Shown here piece by piece: positions 54,324 through 61,892 of a DNA stretch of 64,000 bases. Position 1 is the stretch's first letter. Every line of letters starts with the position of its first letter. The stretch lies in the NCBI GenBank assembly GCA_049317265.1, contig JBMOIP010000015.1, forward strand, positions 1 through 64,000, in the 5' to 3' direction. A program made the translations under genes and the position numbers. Under the pieces are notes generated by a model that saw only the letters and a list, made by a program, of their open reading frames with translations, did no database searches and was not told where the DNA came from. The DNA comes from CAIVAT01 sp049317265. Lineage in GTDB: Bacteria; Bacteroidota; Bacteroidia; Bacteroidales; FEN-979.

Positions 54324-55532
54324 CTACTTCTTCATAAGCCTGTCAGCCTCAGCCTGCGGTAAACGTTCATCATTCCTGAAAATGACGATGAAAGCATCCT
54401 TCACTCCTTTCTCCCTGACGGTGTTGAGCAGACGCAATCCGGATGGAAGGTCAGCCTCATCACCAACCGTATATTTGAACATTCCTCCATGTTTGTACAT
54501 CGTTACGTTGCTGAAACGGGAAAATTTGGCAGCATGAGTTCCGATGTCCCTTGATTCGGTGGCAATCTGTACCCTGAAGGACAACCTCCCGGAATTGTCC
54601 TTTGCAGGCTGATCAGGCTTGTTCTCCTTCACCGGGTCATCTTTTTTTCCGGAAACATCAGGCCTGGCAGGAGATGTGTCATGAGCGTCATTTACCGCAG
54701 TTTCATTGTTCTCAGGATGAGGGAAATCGGGCGTTTTTTCCGTATCAGTCCGCCTTTCAGTGACTTGATCAACTCCGGCAATCTCTTTAAAAGCCCGGTA
54801 GATGGCCGAAGCAATAAAATCCTGCCCTTTGCCGGAGGAGAGGAACTTCTCCTCGTCGGGGTTACTGAGATATCCTGTTTCAACCAGGACACTTGGCATG
54901 GTGGTCTTGTAGAGGACGAGGAACCCGGCCTGCCTCACTCCGCGGTTGTTCATTCCCACACGCTCCTCCATCTGGGCCTGGATGGAGGCGGCAAAGTCGG
55001 TGCTCTTATCCAGGTTCAGGTTCTGGTTCAGGGAAAAAATGATGTAGGACTCATCTGAGTTGGGGTCAAATCCGTTGTAGGATGACCGGTAATCTGATTC
55101 CAGCAGAATCGAAGCATTTTCAAGTTTGGCAATGTTAAGATTTGCCTGCGACTTATGCAATCCCATCACATAGGTTTCAGCTCCTTTGAGCAGATGGTTG
55201 TTATTGGCGTTGCAGTGGATGGAGATAAAAAGATCAGCTTTCGCCTCGTTGGCAATGCCTGCCCGACGGAAAAGCTCTACAAAACGATCGTCGTTACGGG
55301 TAAAAATAACCTTTACATCTTTGCTGGAACTTTTCATTAAGCTACCCAGTTTCAATGCGATGGCCAGGTTGATATTCTTTTCATAGGTCTTCAGCCCAAG
55401 CGCGCCCGGATCATGGCCTCCATGTCCTGCATCAATCACAACTGTGAACGGGGCATGTTTGTGTTGTGCACCCACAACCCCTGAAAGGACAAGGAAGATT
55501 AATACGTGAAAACACCAGGCATAACGCAGCAT
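54324..55532 (-). CDS. N-acetylmuramoyl-L-alanine amidase with C-terminal SPOR-like domain
   Basis: This zinc amidase cuts the bond between MurNAc and the peptide in cell-wall separation. From the ATG at 55532 the protein has 402 residues; a TTG at 55580 keeps the frame open. A signal peptide ends VVGAQ, followed by an Amidase_3 domain. Its zinc site is visible in VIDAGHGGHDPGA, the following YEKNINLA glutamate and SIHCNAN; the catalytic Glu is in VLVETGYLSN. A charged Pro-rich linker (about 235-305) leads to a C-terminal SPOR-like domain (SFRVQIATESRD). It precedes mlaD by 17 bp and is divergent from lptD. Confidence 0.9.
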   Translation of the reverse strand: MLRYAWCFHVLIFLVLSGVVGAQHKHAPFTVVIDAGHGGHDPGALGLKTYEKNINLAIALKLGSLMKSSSKDVKVIFTRNDDRFVELFRRAGIANEAKADLFISIHCNANNNHLLKGAETYVMGLHKSQANLNIAKLENASILLESDYRSSYNGFDPNSDESYIIFSLNQNLNLDKSTDFAASIQAQMEERVGMNNRGVRQAGFLVLYKTTMPSVLVETGYLSNPDEEKFLSSGKGQDFIASAIYRAFKEIAGVDQVTERRTDTEKTPDFPHPENNETAVNDAHDTSPARPDVSGKKDDPVKENKPDQPAKDNSGRLSFRVQIATESRDIGTHAAKFSRFSNVTMYKHGGMFKYTVGDEADLPSGLRLLNTVREKGVKDAFIVIFRNDERLPQAEADRLMKK

Positions 55533-55691
55533 CCGTGAATTAGGATTGTTAAAGTATCTTAAAAAAGGCCTCGGTTTCAATAATTTTGATTAGTTTTGAA
55601 ACCCGAAGAATAACGGTCTATAACGCCTTTTTATTCTGAATTTTTATAACAAACAAAGATAGAATATTAACCTCAGAATTCAGAAAAGAAG

Positions 55692-58400
55692 TTGTTAACG
55701 AAATTATTAACAAGGTCTTTCCTTTCAACACTCCTTTTGGTCCTTCTCTTCCTGCAAATCACGGATGTGGTCGCCCAGGATACGATCCGGCAGCCAAGGG
55801 GAGATACTGCCCCTGTGTCACGCAGTGTGATTGATGTCCCCTTTCCTGATTCCACCCTTCTCGACACCATCCACTCAGACTCCACGGGCATTGCATTTGC
55901 GGGGGCTGATTCAACCCGTGCAGACAGCCTGCTAAAGAAACAGAAAAAACAGACTCAGCTTGCTGCAGCGGTTGATTATGCCGCAAAGGACTCTCTTCGC
56001 TTTGAAATCAAAGGGCAAAAGGTATTCCTGTTCCGGGAGGCCAGCATCAAATACGAAGCCATCACCCTGAAGGCAGATTATGTGGAGATCGATTTCTCAA
56101 AAAACCTGGTCTACGCCACCGGTAAAAAGGATTCACTCGGCAAAGAAGCAGGATTCCCCGAGTTTTTCGACGGAACGCAGAATTTTAAATCAAAAGCCAT
56201 CAACTACAACTATACCACCAAAAGAGGTTACATCAACACCGTTTTCACCAAGCAGGATGAAGGCTACCTGCACGGCACGGTGGTGAAAAAGATGGAAAAC
56301 AATGTAACATACATAAAATCCGGATCTTATACAACCTGCGACCTGGAAGAAAACCCCCATTTTGCCTTCAATTTCAAAAAGGGGAAGGTAATCCCGGGAA
56401 AACGGGTCATCACAGGGCCTGCCTATATGGATATCGCCGATGTACCGACTCCACTGATGATTCCTTTTGGCTTTTTCCCGAACAAATCAGGCCAGCGTTC
56501 TGGTATTATCATTCCAACTTACGGAGAATCGGCCGACCGGGGTTTTTATTTCGAGAACTTCGGATATTACTGGGCGGCCAGCGAGCACCTTGACCTTACC
56601 GTACAGGCCGACATTTACACCAGGGGCAGCTGGGCGATCAAACCAACCGTGAGGTACAACAACAGGTACCACTACAACGGATCATTCAACTTCAGTTATG
56701 CCATTAACGTTCTTGGGGCGGCCGACTCCCCTGATTATCAGAAACAAAAGGATTTCCAGGTCCGCTGGGTTCACAACCAGGACGGCAAAGCAAGACCTCA
56801 CAGCAGTTTCTCCGCCAACGTAAACATCGTGAGCAACAGTTTCAACAAATACAACCTTGCTTCCAGCGCACAATCATACCTCTCCAACACATTTCAGTCG
56901 AGTATCAACTACTCGACCAATTTTGCCAGCAAATATTACCTCAATATCAACTTCAGCCATAGCCAGAACACAATCAATAAAACCATCGACATCAACCTCC
57001 CCACGCTACAGTTTTCGGTAAACCAGTTTTACCCCTTCCGCAGGGTCAACCCGGTCGGAAAAATGAGGTGGTATGAGCAGATCAGCATGAAATACAACAT
57101 GGAAGCTCAAAATCGTTACAATACGGTAGATTCGAACTTTCTCAAGGGCAACTGGGCCGATTCGATGCAAAATGGCATGCAGCACTCCTTCCCGATCGGA
57201 GGAACATTCAGGGTCCTTAAATACTTCAACTGGTCCAACTCCATAAACTTCACCGACAGGATGTCGCTGAAAACCATCAGGAAATACTATCAGGCCGATA
57301 CCCTTGTCGATGGAGCCGATACCATCCTTCCCGGTTACAAAACAAGAAACAATCCCGGGTTTGCAAATGAAATCGATTTCACCATGTCATCCTCTATTAA
57401 TACCAGGATTTATGGAATGTACCAGTTCAAGGGCAACGGGCTCATCAAAGCCCTGCGGCACATGGTCACACCCTCGGTTTCATTTTACTATACACCCGAC
57501 TGGGGCGCCCCCAACCTGGGTTACTACCGGTATATTGACAATGATACCAACCTGATCAACCCGGTGAAATACTCGATTTTCGAACAAACTGTCTATGGGT
57601 CGCCTCCGGCCCGGAAATCAGGAACGGTTTCATTCGGCATAAGCAACAACCTGGAGCTCAAAGTCCGGAACATGAAAGACACCATCACCGGGGTGAAAAA
57701 AATAGCCCTCATCGACGATTTTACCATCCGGTGCTCATACGACATTGCACGTGACTCAGTAAACTGGTCGCCCATCACACTGAGTGGCAGAAGTACGATC
57801 ATCAAAGGACTGACCGTGCAATATGGAAGTACCTGGAACCTCTATACACGCGATGCCCGCGGACAATTGACAAACACTACTGAATGGAAAGCGAACCACC
57901 GCCTGATCCGCCTCGACAATACAACCTGGGATGCGGGATTTTCCTACTCCCTTACATCAGAAAAAGTTAAAAAGAAAAAGCCCACTGATAAGGGCACGGA
58001 GATGGAGAGACAGGATATCATCGATTACTATGATTATTACGTCGATTTTGATATCCCCTGGAGTTTTTCTGTAAACTACAACTTCCACTATGGAAAAACG
58101 TATAACAGTTCTTCCAGAACCCGTGTCGACCAGTTGACCCAAACCCTTGGTTTCACAGGGCAGCTGAACATCACCCCCAAATGGAAAATCACCCTGACAA
58201 CAGGTTGGGATTTTGTACACAATGATCTCTCCTATACCTCTGTGAATGTATACCGCGACCTTCATTGCTGGGAGATGAGCTTCGGCTGGATACCCAAAGG
58301 GGGACAGCAAAGCTGGAACTTCTCCATCAATGTGAAAGCCTCGATCCTGCAGGATATGAAGTTGAATAAGAAGAGGGATTTCAGGGATTACGCTTATTAA
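55692..58400 (+). CDS. lptD: Putative LPS assembly protein LptD
   Basis: LptD is the outer membrane barrel that inserts LPS into the outer leaflet. The protein has 902 residues. The start is a TTG at 55692 giving a signal peptide (LLVLLFLQITDVVAQ); no ATG is available before it. An OstA-like beta-jellyroll region (about 75-225; ADYVEIDFSKNLVYATGKKDS, KRGYINTVFTKQDEGYLHG) leads into a long barrel. Typical segments are SGSYTTCDLEENPHFAFNF, PLMIPFGFFPN and NYSTNFASKYYLNINFSHS. In Bacteroidota no LptE need lie beside it. The stop is followed at once by an octamer array. Confidence 0.88.
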   Translation: MLTKLLTRSFLSTLLLVLLFLQITDVVAQDTIRQPRGDTAPVSRSVIDVPFPDSTLLDTIHSDSTGIAFAGADSTRADSLLKKQKKQTQLAAAVDYAAKDSLRFEIKGQKVFLFREASIKYEAITLKADYVEIDFSKNLVYATGKKDSLGKEAGFPEFFDGTQNFKSKAINYNYTTKRGYINTVFTKQDEGYLHGTVVKKMENNVTYIKSGSYTTCDLEENPHFAFNFKKGKVIPGKRVITGPAYMDIADVPTPLMIPFGFFPNKSGQRSGIIIPTYGESADRGFYFENFGYYWAASEHLDLTVQADIYTRGSWAIKPTVRYNNRYHYNGSFNFSYAINVLGAADSPDYQKQKDFQVRWVHNQDGKARPHSSFSANVNIVSNSFNKYNLASSAQSYLSNTFQSSINYSTNFASKYYLNINFSHSQNTINKTIDINLPTLQFSVNQFYPFRRVNPVGKMRWYEQISMKYNMEAQNRYNTVDSNFLKGNWADSMQNGMQHSFPIGGTFRVLKYFNWSNSINFTDRMSLKTIRKYYQADTLVDGADTILPGYKTRNNPGFANEIDFTMSSSINTRIYGMYQFKGNGLIKALRHMVTPSVSFYYTPDWGAPNLGYYRYIDNDTNLINPVKYSIFEQTVYGSPPARKSGTVSFGISNNLELKVRNMKDTITGVKKIALIDDFTIRCSYDIARDSVNWSPITLSGRSTIIKGLTVQYGSTWNLYTRDARGQLTNTTEWKANHRLIRLDNTTWDAGFSYSLTSEKVKKKKPTDKGTEMERQDIIDYYDYYVDFDIPWSFSVNYNFHYGKTYNSSSRTRVDQLTQTLGFTGQLNITPKWKITLTTGWDFVHNDLSYTSVNVYRDLHCWEMSFGWIPKGGQQSWNFSINVKASILQDMKLNKKRDFRDYAY

Positions 58401-58401
58401 C

Positions 58402-58481
58402 GGGCGGACGGGCGGACAAGTGGACAAGTGGACAAGTGGACAAGTGGACAAGTGGACAAGTGGACAAGTGGACAGGTGGAC
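58402..58481. repeat. 8-bp tandem repeat array (GGGCGGAC/AAGTGGAC), 10 units
   Basis: Two GGGCGGAC, seven AAGTGGAC and one AGGTGGAC are arranged head to tail. The array starts one base after the lptD stop and ends 21 bp before the ridA start. It is the longest array in the window, and the two unit types meet at 58417/58418. One reading frame through it stays open and runs into ridA, but it encodes only a repeating octapeptide. Confidence 0.95.
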
Positions 58482-58502
58482 TTAAAACCAATATTTCGAA
58501 AT

Positions 58503-58880
58503 ATGAAAAAGATCATTAATACTATCGAAGCGCCGAAAGCGATCGGTCCTTACAGCCAGGCGACAGAAGCCAATGGCATGGTGTTTATCTCGGGTCAGAT
58601 ACCAATCGATCCTGCTACGGGGAAGTTTGTCGAAGGGGGCATCACCGAGCAAACCGAACAGGTTATGAAGAACATAGGCGCCATCCTCCATGAAGCTGGT
58701 CTTGATTTCAGCCATGTGGTCAAGTCAACCTGCCTGCTGAATGACATGGATAATTTTGCTGCCATGAATGCCGTATACGGGAAGTACTATGCTGAAAATC
58801 CTCCTGCACGGGCTGCCTATGCGGTAGTGAAGTTGCCACTGGGAGCGTTGGTTGAAATAGAGACGATCGCAACCAGATAA
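58503..58880 (+). CDS. ridA: RidA, 2-iminobutanoate/2-iminopropanoate deaminase
   Basis: RidA hydrolyses reactive enamine/imine intermediates released by PLP enzymes such as threonine dehydratase. The protein has 125 residues. It has the family segments EAPKAIGPYSQATEANG, VFISGQIPIDPATGKFV and CLLNDMDNFAAMNAVYGKYY. The end NPPARAAYAVVKLPLGALVEIE carries the conserved Arg and Glu of the active site. The ATG at 58503 is preferred; an earlier in-frame ATG at 58428 would only add residues encoded by the repeat array. It is an isolated housekeeping gene here. Confidence 0.96.
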   Translation: MKKIINTIEAPKAIGPYSQATEANGMVFISGQIPIDPATGKFVEGGITEQTEQVMKNIGAILHEAGLDFSHVVKSTCLLNDMDNFAAMNAVYGKYYAENPPARAAYAVVKLPLGALVEIETIATR

Positions 58881-58911
58881 CTATTAAGTGTTAAGTGATT
58901 AAGTGTTAAGT
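58881..58911. repeat. Short tandem repeat (TTAAGTG-type) after ridA
   Basis: TTAAGTG recurs about four times with 7-8 bp spacing (ATTAAGTG, TTAAGTG, ATTAAGTG, TTAAGTT), beginning just after the ridA stop. It fills most of the 40-bp gap to the convergent CHAT gene stop. Confidence 0.7.
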
Positions 58912-58920
58912 TAGTTGGGG

Positions 58921-60117
58921 TTAGTTGGTCAGGAGGACGTAGGGGGCCCAGAGGGTAGGCATGGCAGTTGCCCGGCGGCTGATCCACTGAAGTTTTACTT
59001 CACGAAGAGCTGCACTGTAGGTCTTTCCTGACATCCAGGTGCGGTAGAAATCAACCAGGAAGAGTTCGGCGAGGTTATCTGTTACGTTCCATAAGGCTGA
59101 AAGGACATTTTTCGCTCCTGCTTTTGCAAGCATCTGCGGCAAAAAGCCATCCACCGGCTCTGATTTCGAACGAGCCATCCCGGACCCGCAGGCATTCAAG
59201 ACGATCAAATCAGCCTCCAGTTTGAGTTCATTCAAATCGTTGAGGGAAAGCAGATCATGCTGGTTTTGGGGGGATTTTTCCCCGGAAGAATTTTCGAATA
59301 AAAATCCCGTCAGCCCATCACTTGTTCTATTGGGAATACAATGAGTGGCAAGATGGAATATCCGGCTGCTTCCCACGGTTTTTTCAAAGTTCGTTTTAAG
59401 CATACTATCGCCGGTTAATAACAAGGAGGGAATTCCCTTTTGGCAAAATAGTTCAGCAATAGCATTAATTTCCCGCCCGGAACCGGGGAGGCCTGTCATT
59501 CGACGATCCCCATGAACCAAAGATGAAAACCCTGCGAAAACAACCTGACAGGCATCGTTGCTTCTGCAGCCTGATTCCTGCCAGGAGGGGCTACCTGTTT
59601 TTCGGATTTCCAGTGATCTGCGATAAACAATTTCAAAATCGTTGAGAAGATAATGAAAGTCACAGGCATGCCCCATGCCTTGAAGGCCATCATCTTGAAT
59701 GAACGCTTCAAAAGGCACTCCCCATAACCGTTCATCCGTTATAATGATCAACCGGTGTATTCCAGCTAAAAAGCCCTCCACAGGCTTGATCAGGAAATGG
59801 TACATTTCCTCGCCTGGAATCAGAAAATCAGATGGTTCCGCAGCGCTCAGCCGTTTTCTGAAGAGCCGGATGCCGGACCAGAAAACAGGATCAAGCGAGG
59901 AATGACAAATAGCCAAGATATCCCTGCCAAGGACATTAATCTGCAAAGATGTGTCGGTTAAGGTGTAATGCATCACCACCTCCCCTGTTTCCAGGTGGCT
60001 TCGAACGTTTTCAACCTCCTTCTGAGTAAGTCCAATAACTGACTGCGGCACTCCTGTTATTGCCGGAAACAATGCAGAAAACAACAGTAGTTTGTGTATG
60101 GTACAGATTGTTTTCAT
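58921..60117 (-). CDS. Exported CHAT-domain (caspase-like) protease
   Basis: From the ATG at 60117 the protein has 398 residues. A signal peptide is apparent (MKTICTIHKLLLFSALFPA), so it should act in the periplasm. The C-terminal two thirds form a CHAT domain: RIFHLATHCIP (catalytic H259), LIVLNACGSGMA (catalytic C310), and the usual closing region GFLPQMLAKAGAKNVLSALWNVTD with FLVDFYRTWMSGKTYSAALRE. CHAT enzymes are cysteine proteases related to caspases and separase. There is no TPR array. It is the third gene of a sigma / membrane protein / CHAT operon and starts 31 bp after the membrane protein gene. Its likely, but unproven, target is that neighbour. Confidence 0.85.
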   Translation of the reverse strand: MKTICTIHKLLLFSALFPAITGVPQSVIGLTQKEVENVRSHLETGEVVMHYTLTDTSLQINVLGRDILAICHSSLDPVFWSGIRLFRKRLSAAEPSDFLIPGEEMYHFLIKPVEGFLAGIHRLIIITDERLWGVPFEAFIQDDGLQGMGHACDFHYLLNDFEIVYRRSLEIRKTGSPSWQESGCRSNDACQVVFAGFSSLVHGDRRMTGLPGSGREINAIAELFCQKGIPSLLLTGDSMLKTNFEKTVGSSRIFHLATHCIPNRTSDGLTGFLFENSSGEKSPQNQHDLLSLNDLNELKLEADLIVLNACGSGMARSKSEPVDGFLPQMLAKAGAKNVLSALWNVTDNLAELFLVDFYRTWMSGKTYSAALREVKLQWISRRATAMPTLWAPYVLLTN

Positions 60118-60148
60118 CTGAACTTTGTTAAATCGCAAGTGACTGACT

Positions 60149-60955
60149 TCATTGCTCTAACAGCGTCATTTTCCCCATCGTTACAAGGTCATCACCTGCC
60201 ATGATCTTCCAGTAGTACAGACCTTCACGAAAACCACGCGTTTTCAGGGTGTATGAGTCTTTGCTTTCAAGGGAAATTTCTGTCAGCGATGTTCCCCGGC
60301 AATTCATTATGACCAGGGTTAGCGCTCCTGTGCCTGGAATATGCTTCCATTTAAAAGGCAAGTCAGTTCCCGCTAAGAATGCAATATTCGGTTCAGGTGA
60401 AATGAGCGCAAACGGACCCGACCGGGTAACACAACCTATCAGCAGTTCAAATTCAGGCAGCGATTCAAAGTTCTCAGCCAGCATCCCTTGTCGGGAAGCC
60501 TTAAACAGCGGCATTGCCAAATCATCCAAAGGGTTCTGTTTTGCTTTCGGAGAACCGGAAATAGCTGTGCCATTCTTCTCCAGGCGCGGTGTATTTTTCA
60601 TTTTGACTTGTTCCAGGTGACGGCTCGTTTGCTTTTCAGAACCAACCAGGTAAAATAACCCGGTGATCAGGAAGAGGAAGAGGATGGAGGCAGCCATCAG
60701 CAAATAACTCATCAGGTTGGTCCCGGAGGTGTTTCTTGCAGATGCGTTTTTCGCAGAGGCCCTCCTCACCTTTTTCATCAGGTCGAGAAGTTCCTCATCC
60801 ATTAAAAAGCGATCGAGGGCGGCATCAAGCCGCACTTCAGAACGCAACAACGGACTCCCCTCCATTTGCTTCAGAAAGAGTCTCTTATCTGCTTCGTTCA
60901 ACTCATCTTCGTTGTAGCGATCGATCCAATCGCAGGTAATCTCTTTTCTAGTCAT
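60149..60955 (-). CDS. Single-pass membrane protein, anti-sigma-like
   Basis: The protein has 268 residues: a charged N-terminal part of about 80 residues without a signal peptide, one membrane segment (about 83-107, SYLLMAASILFLFLITGLF), and a C-terminal part of about 160 residues that would face the periplasm. The end (about 185-268; LVIMNCRGTSLTEI, GLYYWKIMAGDDLV) looks like an Ig/FN3-type beta-sandwich. Its start overlaps the end of the sigma factor gene by eight bases. Topology and position suggest an anti-sigma factor holding the ECF sigma at the membrane, although I see no standard anti-sigma zinc motif. Confidence 0.6.
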   Translation of the reverse strand: MTRKEITCDWIDRYNEDELNEADKRLFLKQMEGSPLLRSEVRLDAALDRFLMDEELLDLMKKVRRASAKNASARNTSGTNLMSYLLMAASILFLFLITGLFYLVGSEKQTSRHLEQVKMKNTPRLEKNGTAISGSPKAKQNPLDDLAMPLFKASRQGMLAENFESLPEFELLIGCVTRSGPFALISPEPNIAFLAGTDLPFKWKHIPGTGALTLVIMNCRGTSLTEISLESKDSYTLKTRGFREGLYYWKIMAGDDLVTMGKMTLLEQ

Positions 60956-61532
60956 AGCTTAAAAATTGGCGACATTCGGGGTCATTCAGAATCTTTTTCC
61001 GCAGGAGGTTTTTACAAAAATATTTCCGTGTTTTTACATATACTTCATCTTTGAGATGTAAAAGAGTCGCAATTTCCTTGTAAGGAACTTTCAGACAGTA
61101 TAACTGCAGAATTTGCCTGCAGTCGCCGGGCAGTTCCATCATCTTGTCATAGAACAGCCGCTCCATCTCCAATTTCTCAGCTTCGCGTTCCTGCTCCTCT
61201 TCACTATAACAAATCCTTGGTTCATGTACCTCATAATCGGCCTGGTAGAGCAACCGGAATTTATAGTCGAGCCGCTGCATCCAAAGGTTTTTGCTGACTG
61301 AGACAAAGTAGGTCTTAAAACTGCACCCAAGGCTGAAGGGCTCTTCAAGGCACCGTTTATAAAGTACGATAATGGTATCCTGGAACAGGTCTTCCATATC
61401 CTGCAGGTTCCCCGAATTCCTGGTGAGGTGATGCCTGATGATCGGGAAATACTCCTGGTACAGATAATCAATGCAGCCGCTTCTGCGGTGCCGCAGGCCA
61501 TCAATCAGTTCTTCATCTGTGTACTTGCGCAT
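60948..61532 (-). CDS. ECF-type sigma-70 factor
   Basis: The protein has 194 residues with the two-domain ECF form. Region 2 (about 10-85) contains YLYQEYFPIIRHHL, DMEDLFQDTIIVLYKR and FKTYFVSVSKNLW. Region 4 (about 125-180) contains MELPGDCRQILQLYCLKVPYKEIATLL. It would direct RNA polymerase to promoters of its own regulon. It is the first gene of a three-gene minus-strand operon and overlaps the next gene by eight bases, as sigma/anti-sigma pairs often do. The target promoters were not identified. Confidence 0.9.
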   Translation of the reverse strand: MRKYTDEELIDGLRHRRSGCIDYLYQEYFPIIRHHLTRNSGNLQDMEDLFQDTIIVLYKRCLEEPFSLGCSFKTYFVSVSKNLWMQRLDYKFRLLYQADYEVHEPRICYSEEEQEREAEKLEMERLFYDKMMELPGDCRQILQLYCLKVPYKEIATLLHLKDEVYVKTRKYFCKNLLRKKILNDPECRQFLSYD

Positions 61533-61892
61533 ACGCTTTCAGATTTCTTTGGCTTAATCCGATTTTTTCAAAAAGGTGAGCCAATTGTTAATAACTTTTT
61601 GAGTTTCCAAACAGCCGCACAGAAGGGCCGTTTGTGGTCATGACAAGTCGACTTGCAAAAAGGTTGCGACAGATGTGAAAAAAAAGTAAAATATTTTTAA
61701 AACAGCCTGATTTATGCTTAAATTTGATTGACTTCCAGAGAAATACCTATGAAGAGTATTAACTTTAAAAAACGACCACAAAGACACAAAGAGTAACACA
61801 ATGGTCACAAAGAAAATCCTTGTGTCCTTTGTGCCTCCTTTGTGTCTTTGTGGTTAAAAAAGCCCCCTGTTATAACCTCTGAATAGCACCCC
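61533..61892. other. 360-bp intergenic region, divergent promoters and repeat
   Basis: This gap separates the ECF sigma gene (minus) from the T9SS cargo gene (plus). It is AT-rich at 61680-61730, with a -7-like box TAAATTTG on the plus strand at 61719-61726, and holds an inverted-repeat element at 61775-61870. No convincing small gene was seen. If the plus box is used, the element would lie in the 5' leader of the cargo mRNA. Confidence 0.6.
61775..61870 (+). repeat. Inverted-repeat element, copy 1 (CACAAAG type)
   Basis: ACCACAAAGACACAAAG (61775-61791) and its exact reverse complement (61838-61854) form 17-bp arms around a 46-bp centre that is itself rich in CACAAAG/CTTTGTG. A tail TTAAAAAAGCCCCC follows at about 61854-61867. 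A second copy with the same tail lies after the next gene. Confidence 0.92.

Noticed and set aside
58428..58502. In-frame extension of ridA through the octamer array (MDKWTSGQVDK...)
   Set aside because: It is only the translation of the repeat; the family start is the ATG at 58503.
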